DNA of 64,000 bases from Lepeophtheirus salmonis (Eukaryota > Arthropoda > Copepoda > Siphonostomatoida > Caligidae), in contig NC_052132.2 in the NCBI RefSeq assembly GCF_016086655.4, forward strand, positions 4,838,805 to 4,902,804. Reading direction: 5' to 3'. Positions 1 to 11,962 of this stretch are shown in pieces; the stretch's first letter is position 1, and each line of letters opens with the position of its first letter. A program made the position numbers and the translations under genes. Under the pieces are notes generated by a model. That model was not told the origin of the DNA. It did not search any database and was given only the letters and a program-made list of their open reading frames with translations.

Positions 1-3000
1 AAATCAAACTATACCAACTGGTTATCTTTTAGAGTATTATAATCCCAGTCTTAACTTACTGAAAGGACCTTTCTTTAACATGATATGTATATATATATAT
101 ATTTTTTAATACGAGAAATCGCGTCTGCCACAAAAAAAGTAGAAAGTGAAAACCAGATTTATTGCGTATAATCTACTAAAGGGTTAAAATAAATATCAGA
201 GTTGAATTAGCTGAAACACCTTGTGAGTTGATAATGGCCTGTAAACGTAATTAAGCATCATACGAATTTAACGAAATTGAACCATTATTTGTTACAAACC
301 CACGACTACATCTCCTTGAAAAAATAGATTTTTGAGTCACAACTTCATAATTTTACTTATAAAAGGTTGATTTTTTCTAATAAAGGAATCAATTCTGGAT
401 CTAGATAAAATAAAAAACCGAATTCTTTATTAATATATATATTAAAAAAGTCCCCGGGCAGTGTGCAAAAAGAGGTTCAATTATTTAAGATTAATAACTT
501 ATATTACTATTTTAGAAAATACTTTAGAATGGTCTAATATGAATGCATCATTAATTAAAGAGCTTAAAGAGCTATAAGGGTATATTTACGCTACATTTAA
601 TAAAGGACTTAGTTTGGGGGGGGGGGGTGCTAGGATTTTTTTGGGGGAGAGGCTTGAGTGTTTTTCCTATTTTCTGACTGATATACCATTTTTTAACTGC
701 TGCAAATCTCATTTTGTCGACATTAATATGAAATGCCTTGTTTTGGAAATTAGTATTTGGATCCTTGATTTGACCGAATCCTATTCCTTGAGCAATGCCA
801 CACTCAAGGAATGAAAATTTTTCTTTTCAAATCTCAATTCACCCTAACGGCATTGCAAAAAGCTTATATTTCATAAAACCTGATTTTTTTACCTTATTAG
901 TCAATTTATACATATGTGCATCTTGTGGTCAACTTCAAAAATTCCACATATTTTTAAATCTTAAAAAGTAGTACGTAAATATTTATTAAGGAATTATGAA
1001 TATAGACGTTATCAAGGATAATAGAAAAACATGTTTACACTAAAGCTTTTCACCAAAATGCGACCGTTAGCCTGAAATAATAGTATTGTCAGTATTTTTC
1101 ATATTTTTTCGCTAGATGTCGCTTTTCCTATAAATTCATTCATTTATTTATACTGAACACGGTAACACGTGTTTTTTGTTCATCAATAAATTATATCATA
1201 TTCTAGTCTTTAAAAAGTTACATATTTAGTTAATTATATTACTATTATTAAAAAAAAATCAGGAGGCCAGTTGTTAATTTCATTAAATCAAAACTTCATA
1301 TAAGTGACAGCATCTATCATGATGATGTGTTGTTACGGGTCTCTGCTCACAAGCAAGCTAGCTTAAACTCATGTATCTTGGCTACCGCGCCAGACAATAG
1401 AATGTTTAGTTATGTTGTGGGCAATGAGTACTTTACAATTTGATCTTAATAAAGGGGACTTTCATGCCCCTTATAAATAATCAATGTATCAAAATAATCT
1501 GAGTTACTTAAAATGATGGTCAAATTTATGAGACTCGTGTTCTTTATCCTCCATGAATTATATCTATATTTTGAGATTAATACTGATGCTTAAACGTCTG
1601 GATTTAGCATTGGAGGTTCGAGCAAGAAGAATGGTCTCATAAGGAGATAAAATTACACATTTATATGCCTGAAGGTATAACTTTTGCTCAAATTATTCGC
1701 AAACTCGTCAATACCATCTTTGAAGATTACAATTGTATACCTACGGAGATGAAATCAGAAAGCCTGAAGGCACCGTTTCAGCATCGCAATGCAGGATGAA
1801 CAATATGCAGTTCAAAATATCATTTATATTATAGGGGCCCAATTCCTTCGTATCTCCTTAGATAAGTGAATTTTGACCTCCGTTTCCCCTTGAAGTGATC
1901 AACTCGCTCCCATAATATTGCAATATATCTTCTGGATTTTCGCTCCCATAGAATTTGATAAGTGGTTGTACACGAAGATCGCCTTACAGGCTATATATAA
2001 ATAATTTTTCAGGGAAAATTGACCTTAAATGCGCTCTCACACAAGAAGCTTGCGATCCATGCAAATATATAATGTTGTAATATAAATTCAAATTACTAAT
2101 AGATACATTAAATAGTCATAAACGCAATATATTAATTATCAAAATTTAAAGGAACTCCTCCAAAATAGCAAAATCTTCTAATATTTTTGTCATATATCAA
2201 CGGATAATAATTCATAATATATATACGTTATCATAATAGATTCACATCTTAATGGGAGACTTTATCACAGTGATAATCAAATTCAATAACATTATATAAC
2301 TCTAATTATTTTAAACTACAAACAATTAATAGAATAACTCCTGAATATTTATAATAACAAATATCCTTCCTTCCTTCCATTTATAAGAATGTTCCATTAA
2401 GGAATTATAAAATTTCATTGTGACCATGAGCTACAATTTAAGTATTTAGTAAATTGATACGATTTGACTGAATTGAGCGAAATATCTGTTCTTTTACAAC
2501 AAAAACACTAGCTAATTGATGTGAAAAAGTATTTCATAAGTAACCTTTATTCAACTTAAGAGCCATCTAGCGAGTAAAAAATAATTTAGGAATTTTTTGA
2601 AAAAAAGTCACTGGGTGCACTGTATAAGGTGTTCCCTGATTCATACACCAATAAAGTATAATAAACATAGGGCTTCTAACATACAGATGCACTGTATAAA
2701 ATGAATAAAATCTTACAAGTGTTTAGTTCAACTCATATTGGAAAAGAAAAAAAAGAGCGGGAAGTACTTTAAAAAAAAAAAAAAAATGAAATGTGATTAT
2801 GTTTAGCAACGAGCTAAAGTACTCTATGGCTCATAAAATCATATTTTTCTACTTTTTGGGTGAGAAAATATTAGATTTTCCTCTTTAAAAATAATTTGTA
2901 TTCTAAAAGTTTTGATGTTTATGTAATGAGTCTTCTGGATGTACGAGCCCTGTCTGATCTTGTCATTCTATGTCGCTTAACTCTTTATCATAGCTATAAA

Positions 3001-3861
3001 CTCGTGACATTAAAAACCAACTTATGTCAAATTTTAAGATAACACTTATTTGTCCACTAGGGGCCGTGAAGTTAACATAAATTACACTTTAAGTAACATG
3101 AATTTGCACTTTTAATTGAATACATGAGATGAATTCAATTAAAATTAAGGAAAAATCTTTGAATGTTTAATATGTTAATTACGGTACATATTGGGAAAAT
3201 TCGTCCACGATTTGCAGGGAAAAATTATACGATAAATATGAATGAAACTGATTTTCATACTTTTCTTAAAATATTTACAATATGTACAACAGATTTTTCT
3301 TATAAATAAGACAAATTATATGACTATTATAAGGGCTAAGTGTTGCAACTCTCCTCGGTCTGCACAGCATCAATATATTATATTTCCTTAAATGGAAACG
3401 AATTGCATTTGTGCATAATTGTCTCTGCACCAAAATAGACAAATGTTCTGACAACGACATTTAAGTAAATCCAATATACAATGATTAAGTCAATGTCTTC
3501 CTTCATAAATATATATTTTTTTGCCTTTCCTTCTTCTATTGGTTTTAGAATGGAAGTGAATCTAGTAACTATTTCATAATTTGCGAATTATAACATTAAC
3601 ATTTACTACTGGTTTTTATTCATTTTTTGGACCACGTGGCACATTCACTTACACAAAGTATGCACACTTTCAACGGTTGAAACCATGTAAATACTTACTA
3701 TGTATCATTGTACTGGCGAATCGTGTGAATAAAGTTTGAAAAGGTTTAATTAACTTACTAAATAATTTACCGATTTTTTTTCAAGAATGTCAACTTGTAG
3801 AGCAATAAAGAGAAACAGTTCTTGTTAAACAAATTTCTTCGTTAGACAAAGGAAAAATGAG
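1..3861. other. AT-rich stretch, no gene recognised
   Basis: No coding region I can support. It holds a 12-base G run (616-627), a 16-base A run (2771-2786) and an (AT)n tract near 87-102. A 44-codon ATG-initiated ORF (1665-1799, +) has no recognisable family and is too short to call. The block near 452-470 resembles the terminal repeat of the element at 48,822-50,388 (both contain CCCGGGCAGTGTG). The block at 2612-2650 is a copy of a dispersed repeat seen again near 23.5 and 51.8 kb. Confidence 0.6.
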
Positions 3862-4269
3862 ACGTAGGCTAAAAGAAATCGTGTGTTAGTGTTCCTTGAG
3901 ACGGGAATGAGTCATGATGAGATCTCCTGTATCGTCCCCTGCTCCGAAGGTCTCATTTCCAAGATTACAAAAGCTGAAGGACAACAAGTAGAGCCTTGAG
4001 AAGCCAAAAAAAAACAACTCAAAAGTGGTGCGAAGACATCTTGGAAAATGTGTGGTAGTGGCCAATGTGGCATACATCCTCACCAGACTGTAATTCTCTT
4101 AACTAAAGGATATAAGGTGCCATCGAGAGGAAGGCTTGTATAAACTTCCATGTGAATGTCCTAAAGACTGGAGAAGAAGAGGGATGAATACGTGAAGAAA
4201 ACCTACTAGCCCTTCAGGCATAGGGTCGTGGCTATGGCAGAGGCCAAGTGTGGTCACTTTGAGATTTAA
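3862..4269 (+). pseudogene. Tc1/mariner transposase relic (internally deleted)
   Basis: Three pieces in different frames read as one decayed mariner-type transposase. The N-terminal helix-turn-helix part is visible as GMSHDEISCIVPCSEG (about 3905-3955). It jumps directly to the region around the third catalytic residue, where SSPDCNSLN (near 4075-4100) stands for the family's SPDLNPLD, followed by IWGAIERKACINFHVNVL. The C-terminus FRHRVVAMAEAKCGHFEI ends at a TAA at 4267-4269. The first two catalytic aspartates and the DDE core between them are missing. At least two frame changes and several stops show it is dead. Flanking TIRs were not found. The transposase call is confident; the exact lineage is not. 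Confidence 0.75.
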
Positions 4270-5826
4270 TTGCTTATATAAAATTAAGTTAATAAATAAA
4301 ATCACATTGTCTTTCTACTTGTACTTTTTGAAAAGTTGAGCTTGGGGAAACCAAAAAGTTCGAAATCGAACATGGCCAGTTATATTTCAATGTTATGCAT
4401 ACAAATAAGCATACATGCCAAATTTCTGATCCCTGGGAAAATGCATTTAGCTCCCGAAATGGATTGAAATATCAATGTCTCATATTATTTTATTATACCT
4501 CTTTTTTTAGCTGACATTGTATAGTAGTTCGACAAATTCAAGTTTAATAGTGAATAAATTATTAAATCATTCCTTGGTATCTTATTTAGAAGAATTTCAA
4601 AAGTATTAACCAGTAGTTCTCAAAAATTTTAATAGACTTACCCCCTTCGAAATTTGTTTTCAACCACATATTCCCTACCCAAGGCAAACTTGTTTATGTA
4701 GTATATAAATATATTTTTTGTAAATTTCACCTACATCCTCTCCACGTAACCCCATCGAATAATTACTGAAATATCGACAATTGAAATTAGTTTTACATAT
4801 TCTTTATATCACCAACAATAAATGAAGAAAAAAATGGTATAGTGAAAATCAGACTATTCTGACTTTACTTTTTCGTGTTTTTAAAGATATTTGATATAGA
4901 ATCATTGTCTATTCATCTACTTCTCCAAGTATTCCCAAAGTAAGACACGTACACGTGAATATATATTTAAGGTGGGAGAAGAAAGTACAAAATAATATAT
5001 AAATAATTTTATATTATTTTAATTCCATCGCATTATTAGTTAGTTAAATATTTATTACTGCTTCCATGCATACATAGAATAAAATTGTACAAATATAAAG
5101 TAAATAACACGACCACACAACTGGGTATTTGTGCTACTACAAAAGATTCTAAAACCTAGTTTACATTAAAATTCCATTGCATGTTCAACAAATTTTAATA
5201 ATAAACTTATAAAACTGGCTAGTATCCTTTGTTAAAAAGAGATTAAGATTAAAACATTGAGCGATACCATACTATTAATTGACAAGGTGATCGATACATT
5301 ATACCTTCCGAATAAATGATGCAATAAAATAATTAGCATTTTAAAAATAAGTCACTTTTAAAAAACTGGCTATCAAGGGATAATTTATTTAAGATTTGTA
5401 TAAATATTGAGTGGCTTCAACAACTCGTGAAAAATACAAATTTCTTCTTTTTGAAAGTAATTGTGACTTTGGCGAAACTCAACTGCCAAGATACGATTTA
5501 GTGCGTTTTATAGTATAAGGTGGAATCTAAATCCTTAACTAAAAACGAGCATATTGTGAAAAATTACAAGTAAAATATAAGCTATCAAAGTAGGATATAT
5601 CTGCCAAACAGCTTCAATTCCTACTCTCTGAGCAAAAAGAGTGGTAAGTGAGATATATCATGTAAAATATAGAAATTTGATAAACTTCTTTACCAAGTAG
5701 TTACGAGGTTACCAAGAATATATTGATTCGTTTATAGGTGATTCACATTCTTGATTTGATATTTCATCTTATAAATGTATAAATTTTTCATCATGTAAAT
5801 GTCCATTAACTAAGAAAATTCCTGTA
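4270..5826. other. AT-rich non-coding, one hAT-like terminus
   Basis: No gene seen. At 4611-4625 the sequence CAGTAGTTCTCAAAA resembles the terminal repeat that starts many hAT elements (CAGTGGTTCTCAA-type), but no matching right end was found nearby. Confidence 0.4.
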
Positions 5827-6212
5827 ATGGAACACAACTTCCTGTTTGATCAAAGAAATAAAAGAGAAATGTTTATTGGTGTTCTAGACAAAAAAGCAAC
5901 AGTTGCCCTACAAGAAAAGTTAATTAGGGAAATAAAAGTTGGACAATTAAAATTCCAAGCATTTCAAATATTCCAACTAATTGATAAACCAAATCCAGAT
6001 TATACATTTTCTGTCATTAGCGACAAAGATTTTTTTACCACCCAAAAAATACTCTTTAGAGGATAATCCCAGAAGAAAAAAATGTATTCGATAAAGGGCC
6101 TGCATGGCTATTTATGTCTTTAATTGAAAATATTGGACTTATCAATAAATATAAAGCAAAAATTTGGGATTTTACACCAAATACTGGAAAAGCTCGTTGC
6201 TTCTGTGATTGA
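5827..6212 (+). pseudogene. unrecognised ORF, two overlapping frames (about 128 aa)
   Basis: An ATG-initiated 79-codon ORF (5827-6066) runs straight into a 49-codon open stretch one frame back (6063-6212), ending in TGA. The two halves have similar composition and read as one protein of about 128 residues with a single frame change near 6060-6066. The first half is charged and non-repetitive (for example FIGVLDKKATVALQEKL); the second ends WDFTPNTGKARCFCD. I see no signal peptide, membrane segment or zinc knuckle, and I do not recognise the family. Candidates are a host exon, a decayed mobile-element protein or an old viral insertion; nothing in the sequence decides between them. Coding character is likely, function unknown. 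Confidence 0.4.
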
Positions 6213-7259
6213 ATTATTATGTTTTTAAGGTAATAATTGATCTAACTGTTGTTCAAAAGCTGCTCATTAAAATAAATTCTGGTATTACTATATTAAGTTT
6301 AAAAAGTTTATTATTTTCGATTCTATTTGTTACTCAATCAAATACTATTCTATAAAAATCTACTTATGGATATAATTATCAATAACCCATAAAAATGTTA
6401 CTAATCTTTTTGTGTTAAATATTTGTTGATATAATCAAAGTCAGCATTTTAGCAAAGTTAGAATATAGGTAATTTCAATGGAGTGTCAGCAGCTAAAATA
6501 ATTATTTTTCACACCTGAAATTTAGCATACTGTTTTTCAACAGAACTTATCAACTTTTTATCGCTAGCCATGAATCAATTTCCGAAAAAGTGGGTTTACC
6601 ACCTCAAAACAGCCCACCCTACTCTACATATAACTTTCAATATGCCAAAATATTGATAAATATGAATGAAACTAAAAAACCTTGAAATATTACTTTCCAA
6701 TTAAAAGTTTTGTTATGAATTGGTCAAAGGATTTTGAAATCTCAACTCACTACTCATATGCTGATAAAACTTTTTTGAATATTGGTGAAACATATTCAGA
6801 ACTGCTTTTTCCTTCATTGGAAGTCCAAGATCTTCCAAAACACATTTTTTGTAAACTTTTTTCAAACAAATGCTGTGGCAACTCCAACAATTATCGACTT
6901 GGTGCGACTGGACCTGAGTCAATTTTCGAAATCGAAAGAACACAATAGTTCATATCATTGAGTATTCTTCCTTTTTTATCATTTAACCTCATCAAATGTT
7001 TTGAGTTTTGTTATTTTCTGGATTTTTTTAAAAGGGAAATCCCTACGGTCCTATATAATTTTCTAATCAATCATAATTTCTAATGAGGGTGTTTCTAATT
7101 TCTGAGGAGATAGACTATAGATATACCACGGTTTTCTAAAAAAATACAATATTTCACAGTTAAATATTAGTTCAATAAGGTTAGAAGGCAAAAAGTTTTG
7201 CAAAAATTGTACTTATATATATATATAGGCGTAGATAAGTATTTTTTCTTCTTTGAGGA
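6213..7259. other. non-coding with overlapping ORF remnants at 6.7-6.95 kb
   Basis: Mostly AT-rich filler. Between 6682 and 6948 both strands are open. The minus strand (6943 to 6713) looks more protein-like, with two Cys (CWSCHSIC) and a segment containing MKEKAVLNMFHQYSKKF followed by ELRFQNPL. This could be a hAT-type transposase tail, but I cannot identify it. Treat it as a possible decayed transposon piece. Confidence 0.3.
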
Positions 7260-7261
7260 TA

Positions 7262-7288
7262 CCGGGTAGTGCAGAATTATTTACCGAT
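7262..7288 (+). repeat. terminal inverted repeat of maT-like element (3' of gene)
   Basis: 27-bp terminus starting CCGGGTAGTGCAGAATTATT and ending ACCGAT, preceded by a TA duplication. It is the inverse of 8460-8486 with four mismatches and matches the terminus of the copy at 44,645-44,674. Confidence 0.9.
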
Positions 7289-7458
7289 TTTTGTTCAGAA
7301 CATATCGCAGACAATAATGACATTTCGAATGACTTGAGAAACAATTTATTCATACATTTTTAGAATAATAAAATAGTTTGTGATCAAATTTAATCAATGT
7401 AGCCACCATTTGACTCAATGCCACTGGTCAGGCGACGTCTGAAGCTACCACAGACTTG

Positions 7459-8340
7459 CTAGATGTAATCGGCGTCCATGGAGGCCCAGGCATTGTTGAC
7501 AGCAGCCTTTAAGGCATTTATGCTCTTGTGTCGTTTTTTGCAGGCCTTGGTCTCCACGTGCGCCTCGATAGAGAAGTCTAGTGGGTTCAGATCTGGGCTC
7601 TGAGGGGGCCAGTAGTCCTTGGGCCAAAAGTTCATGTTGTCCTTGAGCAACTCCTGAGCTTTCTTGGAAGCGTGGGTGGGTGCTCCATCTTGTTGAAAAA
7701 CCCAAGGAGAGTTGCCAACTATGGATTTAATCCACGGAAGGACCTTGGACGCCAGAATCTTCACATAATCCTCCACTGTTAATCTGTAGCCAGTGGGGAA
7801 CCATACCGGCTTCATGGCCTTCCCATTGGAGGCCACGAGACCCAACATCATCACCGAAGTAGGGTGCTTTGTTGTTGCCAAAAAGCGGTGCTTATCTTGC
7901 ACATCTCCAAAGCTCACAACATGGTCATTTTGCCTGTTGAAAACAGGATTGACCGTAAAAGTTTTCTCATCTGGAAAAATGATGATGCGTCCAGATGAGC
8001 TCTTGATATCATTCAATATTTTCTTGGCACGCTCAAGTCTGACTTTTCGCTGACGTTCAGTTAGCAGAGGGCGTTCAGTACGCATTAGGGACTTTCCTCC
8101 AGCCCTTTTCAATGCCCTTGACACAGTTGATCTTAACACTGCCTTTACTTGCCTTGTTGAGACAGTGGGCTTCCTGCCAGCCCCAGGGGAATGCTTGAGA
8201 TCACCTCCAGCTTCCAAGTGCTTGGAAACGTTGTAAATTGTCTTCAACGAGGCCCCAACCTGTTCCTTAATGTTGTTATGAGGCACTCCCGCTCGGAGGA
8301 GGGCTCCAATTTCGATCCTCTTTGTTTGCTGATTGGACAT
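7459..8340 (-). CDS. maT-like mariner transposase, C-terminally truncated
   Basis: Cut-and-paste DNA transposase acting in the nucleus on its own TIRs. I chose the ATG at 8340 (MSNQQTKRIEIGAL), since the upstream 25 codons are terminal-repeat side sequence. N-terminal helix-turn-helix (residues about 8-50, then a GRKP linker) is followed by the DDE/D core. First Asp is in IIIFPDEKTF, second in VFQQDGAPTH, third in SPDLNPLDFS, with 36 residues between the last two by my count. This fits the DD37D/maT group rather than DD34E Tc1. The frame stops at a TAG (7459-7461). The truncated copy at 44.4 kb has CAA there and continues to GGYID. Here too the frame stays open beyond the stop to a TAA at 7390-7392, so the ancestral protein had 316 residues. 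The core is intact, so the loss is about 22 C-terminal residues. Confidence 0.93.
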   Translation of the reverse strand: MSNQQTKRIEIGALLRAGVPHNNIKEQVGASLKTIYNVSKHLEAGGDLKHSPGAGRKPTVSTRQVKAVLRSTVSRALKRAGGKSLMRTERPLLTERQRKVRLERAKKILNDIKSSSGRIIIFPDEKTFTVNPVFNRQNDHVVSFGDVQDKHRFLATTKHPTSVMMLGLVASNGKAMKPVWFPTGYRLTVEDYVKILASKVLPWIKSIVGNSPWVFQQDGAPTHASKKAQELLKDNMNFWPKDYWPPQSPDLNPLDFSIEAHVETKACKKRHKSINALKAAVNNAWASMDADYI

Positions 8341-8459
8341 GGTCTCACGTGTGGAAGTTGTTACGCTCTCACAGGAAGGTTTTTTGTTTATTTTAACAGT
8401 AAAAATACGAAACAATCAGATGGGTTGCCAAAAAACCTCTTAAAAAGTATATTTACATC

Positions 8460-8486
8460 ATCGGTAAATAATTTTGCACGGCCCAG
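8460..8486 (-). repeat. terminal inverted repeat of maT-like element (5' of gene)
   Basis: 27-bp terminus. Read on the minus strand it starts CTGGGCCGTGCAAAATTATT and ends ACCGAT, and it is followed on the plus strand by the TA duplication at 8487-8488. Confidence 0.9.
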
Positions 8487-8488
8487 TA

Positions 8489-9592
8489 TATTAATTAAAA
8501 CTTTAACGTCATTGATTCACAATCATTGATTGCAAATGTTGAAGTTGGTATTCCATGTCTCAAAGGTTGCCTAACACTTTTCTATATTAGGAAAACGAAG
8601 TTTGTTTGTTCTAATATCTCTGGGCAATGTCGGGTGCTCCCGCTAATAATAATGTGGAAATAAATCCAATATAATATTACATAGTAAATTTCATTAATAT
8701 AAATTAATAAATGGGAATTGGGTAATATATGTAGCTTCTTCATTTTTTCTCTTCTTTCTTTCCTATTCTAATTAATAGAATAGAATCGACCTTCAACGAC
8801 TAGACTCAATTTTTTTATTTCGTGTAATGGTAATTCGTTATGATGATTCCTTTTTTTAAATTATTAAAATGATATATTATTTAACTTCTTTTGAGTTTTC
8901 ATATACATATTTAGCACTATTTCATAGAGAAGTTACATTCTTCAAAATTTATTCAGACTGTCATATATTTTACTTTGTCAATATATTGTTAATTTAATTG
9001 AAATCTTGTTAATTTTAAGTAAAGTTGAAAACCTATTTATCTTAAATATTAACTTAGCAAGACCTGGACTCAAGTTAAGCTAGACTAGTCTTAAGAAAAA
9101 TTAAAAACTTGAGTGTAATAACTGTATAACTTAAGTGTTTTGACGTGAAAGGCCTTAATTAAAAAAATAACTCCACTAATAAAATAATATCTAAGAATAA
9201 AGTATTTTATTTCAAATCTATATATTATCAACTATGTTTATACTTCTAAAATATTTCAAAGAATGTAATTTGTTCAAACTAATGGTAATTATTTTTTTGG
9301 ACAAATATTATGGAAACTATATTTATTTTTTTGAAATGGAGATCTATTCCTTTAGAAGATGACAGATAGAAGCAATTCCACATTATAATTTTCATCGTGG
9401 TTTGCAAGAAAGGCAGTGGGATAGACTTTTTCCTCCATATAAAATGCTTTAATTAAGTATAACTTTTTGTATTTCGATATCAAATCATAGATTGATGATT
9501 TTTTTTTAAAAAACCATTTCCACTTATAAGCCAATTAAATCCCCTCATTTAATGGAAGATCCTTGATTTTATCAATTATGATGGAATCGGCG
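8489..9592. other. AT-rich, nothing recognised
   Basis: No ORF with recognisable content; short AT-rich repeats only. Confidence 0.6.
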
Positions 9593-9649
9593 TAGCTCAA
9601 TGGACAACGCACTCAACTCAATGTGAGTAGGTTCCACCCGGTCATTCCT
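9593..9649 (+). repeat. tRNA-like (SINE-type) sequence
   Basis: Contains a good match to a polymerase III A box (TAGCTCAATGG). About 30 bp later, GGTTCCACCC resembles a B box. A 5-bp stem ACTCA/TGAGT sits where an anticodon arm would be, and GGAAT/ATTCC could pair as an acceptor stem. The loop is too long and the T arm is weak, so this is more likely a tRNA pseudogene or the head of a tRNA-derived SINE than a working tRNA. Confidence 0.35.
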
Positions 9650-10827
9650 AGAGATGAAAGTATACTTAATAGATATGGATTACATACAAGATTCCCAGGT
9701 CAGATGTTGTAAATGTAATTTATATATATATAAGATAAATTGTGTGGGTGTATATGTACTTTATACGTTCCCACACCGTTGAACCTAGGGAGCTGAAATT
9801 TTGCGTGGGTCCCTCTTTTGAGCTCGGACGTGCTAAGAAGGGGAGTCAATTTTTGGAGGGTCATGTAAGGGGGGCTTATGCTATGTCCAAAACACAAAAA
9901 CCGTTTTTTTGGAGCTCATGGAGACTAAATTAGGGTTTTAGTGATTTATCAAAAAGAGATTGGCGTTTCAAATGACAACTATACGAATAACTAAGTTTTC
10001 TAAATTTATTCAAAATTTATTTCAGGTGCAAAAAAAATAAACTTCCAATGGAATATGGGATTAGAAAATAAAATAAAGTTTGTATAAATTTGTTTTTAGA
10101 TTGGTGTGCATATAAATTTGCCAAATAAAAGTTGATGTTTAACTGAAATATCTGTCACTTTCTGAATAATTTTTTCCATTTTTTTCATTTTCTCTCTCTT
10201 TTTCTTCTCATTTTTTCATAAAACGTCAATTTTCAATATTTTTCAAAGAAATATCACAAAACGATACATTTTGCACATAACATTTGAGATTCAAACTTTT
10301 CAGTAAAATATTTTCAATTTCTGGAACATTTTGTTACATAATTTTGCAATATATGCAAAAATTAACCAGTTATCGGGGGTCATTTTTTACACAACATTAT
10401 TCTTCATAACTTTTTTGTTTTTGCAAGTACGAAAAAAATATTGGTAGTTTGTGTTTCTTTTACAATTCCAATACATGCTATTAACTTTTTTGGGGAGTTA
10501 GTGCAAAAAAAGTTTTTTTGCAATTTACTTCGCGAATTTCTATTTTGGAATTCTTTGAAGTAAATACAAAATGGATTTCTTTTTGGATAATTTTTCTTTC
10601 TCAGGGGGGGGAGGGGTGTTGCTATAATGGGGCGCTGTAAATTACCTTACTTAACCGGTTTGATATAGTCTGAAGACTCCAAGAGAAATAAAATTAGAGT
10701 TATCAGGATCTTTTTCGACAAAAACGAAACATTCATATTATAATTATTAGTATATAGATATATGCCAATAGATTCGTTGTAATTTCCCCCTCACTCTTTA
10801 GCCGAACAACGCTGGGTAATCCTTAGC
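9650..10827. other. non-coding, low-complexity and repeat-like
   Basis: No gene seen. The block 9765-9935 is less AT-rich than its surroundings and is briefly open on both strands, like the end of an unidentified element. A motif around 10,605 (GGGGGGGAGGGGTGTTG) recurs in similar form near 630, 15,895, 22,573 and 22,717. Confidence 0.45.
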
Positions 10828-10890
10828 TAGCTAGTACTACTATAAAGTTTACTTATAAGTTATACTTAATCAGTGTAACTCCATCTGACA
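10828..10890 (+). repeat. partial copy of a ~67-bp micro-MITE
   Basis: The right half matches the copies at 27,197-27,263 (inverted) and 46,453-46,519, ending CAGTGTAACTCCATCTGACA. The left terminal repeat (AGATGGAGT) is missing here. Confidence 0.6.
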
Positions 10891-11962
10891 CATGAAAGGA
10901 ACATTAAAAAAATATATATCACTAAAGGCTCTTCCTGTAATTCAACGATCGTCACATTTTTGATCAATTATTTAAATTATGCACAAAATATACATTTTGT
11001 GTGTTCACAGATGTGCGAAAACTGGATTAAAATTGATCATTTAAAAAATGCATACATAATGTTGAGTACATTTATGTAATTAATCATGTTATAGGTAAAA
11101 GTGATATATAGGCATTACGCCCTCTGCAATACATAATATGCCCACATTAGCTGAATTTTAAATATAACAAAAAGTGTAATTAGACTAATTGCTTTTAAGA
11201 GAGTCTACTTAATTACATAGGACCCACAATGCATTATAAAATATAAATATTAATTAAGTGGAGCATTTATGCTTTATGGGCTGTTGTACAATCTTAATTT
11301 GGGAGGGATTTACAAACCAACTGACCACTTGGGAGGAGGGGGCTAAAACCACATTCATCTTCGTTGAAGAGGAAGGGTACTCCACTCAGGGCCGTGCGTC
11401 AGTATTGCACTTTGTTCGCTTCAGCGGACCAAAAAAAAAACAACCTTACTCAACCGTCCACCAATCATATAGGTATGTAAATATAGATGAATTAAGTCAT
11501 AATTAATTATTAAAATTTATTATATATATGTAACTTATGACCAACTCATAATAGTACTGAGTCATTATAATAAAATTACATATTTGTAGCACGTCCACCC
11601 AAAAGGAAGCTAGATAATTTTTCTCAAAATTGAACATGGAATACATTTTCCAACAAATTATAGTTCATTTAAATGAAAAAATGATTCTGATTAATCCTTT
11701 GGAGGCACCACAAATTGTACTTAAAGTAGCCAAAATTCACCGGCACATGTATAGAATTAGTAAATTAATAAATTATATCTAAGACAATATTGGGGCCAAA
11801 TTAAGTCAGATAGATAAAACGGAGGTTTTAAACTACAGTTAACACTCTCGGGTATCTCAATTCATCGCAGAAATTTGAATTCAAATCCTGTAATTTACCG
11901 TAATATCTCTTTCAAATATTGCCTGTCATTTTATAAATATAAATGATTGAACCTTTGACTAT
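10891..11962. other. AT-rich, no gene recognised
   Basis: An 82-codon open frame (11,258-11,506, +) has no recognisable motif and is probably chance. Nothing else seen. Confidence 0.45.

Larger units (their letters stand above)
7262..8486 (-). mobile_element. maT-like mariner element, near-complete
   Basis: A 1,225-bp element bounded by imperfect 27-bp terminal inverted repeats that match at 23 of 27 positions. It is flanked on each side by TA (7260-7261 and 8487-8488), the target-site duplication of Tc1/mariner elements. It contains one transposase gene on the minus strand covering most of its length, the usual 1.2-1.3 kb architecture. A second, 5'-truncated copy of the same family (its last ~230 bp) lies at 44,445-44,674. 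The good preservation compared with every other transposon in the window suggests a recent insertion. Confidence 0.92.

Noticed and set aside
1665..1799. 44-codon ATG-initiated ORF
   Set aside because: Protein-like in places but too short, without homologue I recognise or supporting context.
3886..4305. Minus-strand open frames at 3.9-4.3 kb
   Set aside because: The opposite strand carries the mariner N- and C-terminal motifs, so these are shadows.
7793..8529. Plus-strand open frames opposite the maT transposase
   Set aside because: They are antisense shadows of the minus-strand transposase, which carries all recognisable motifs.
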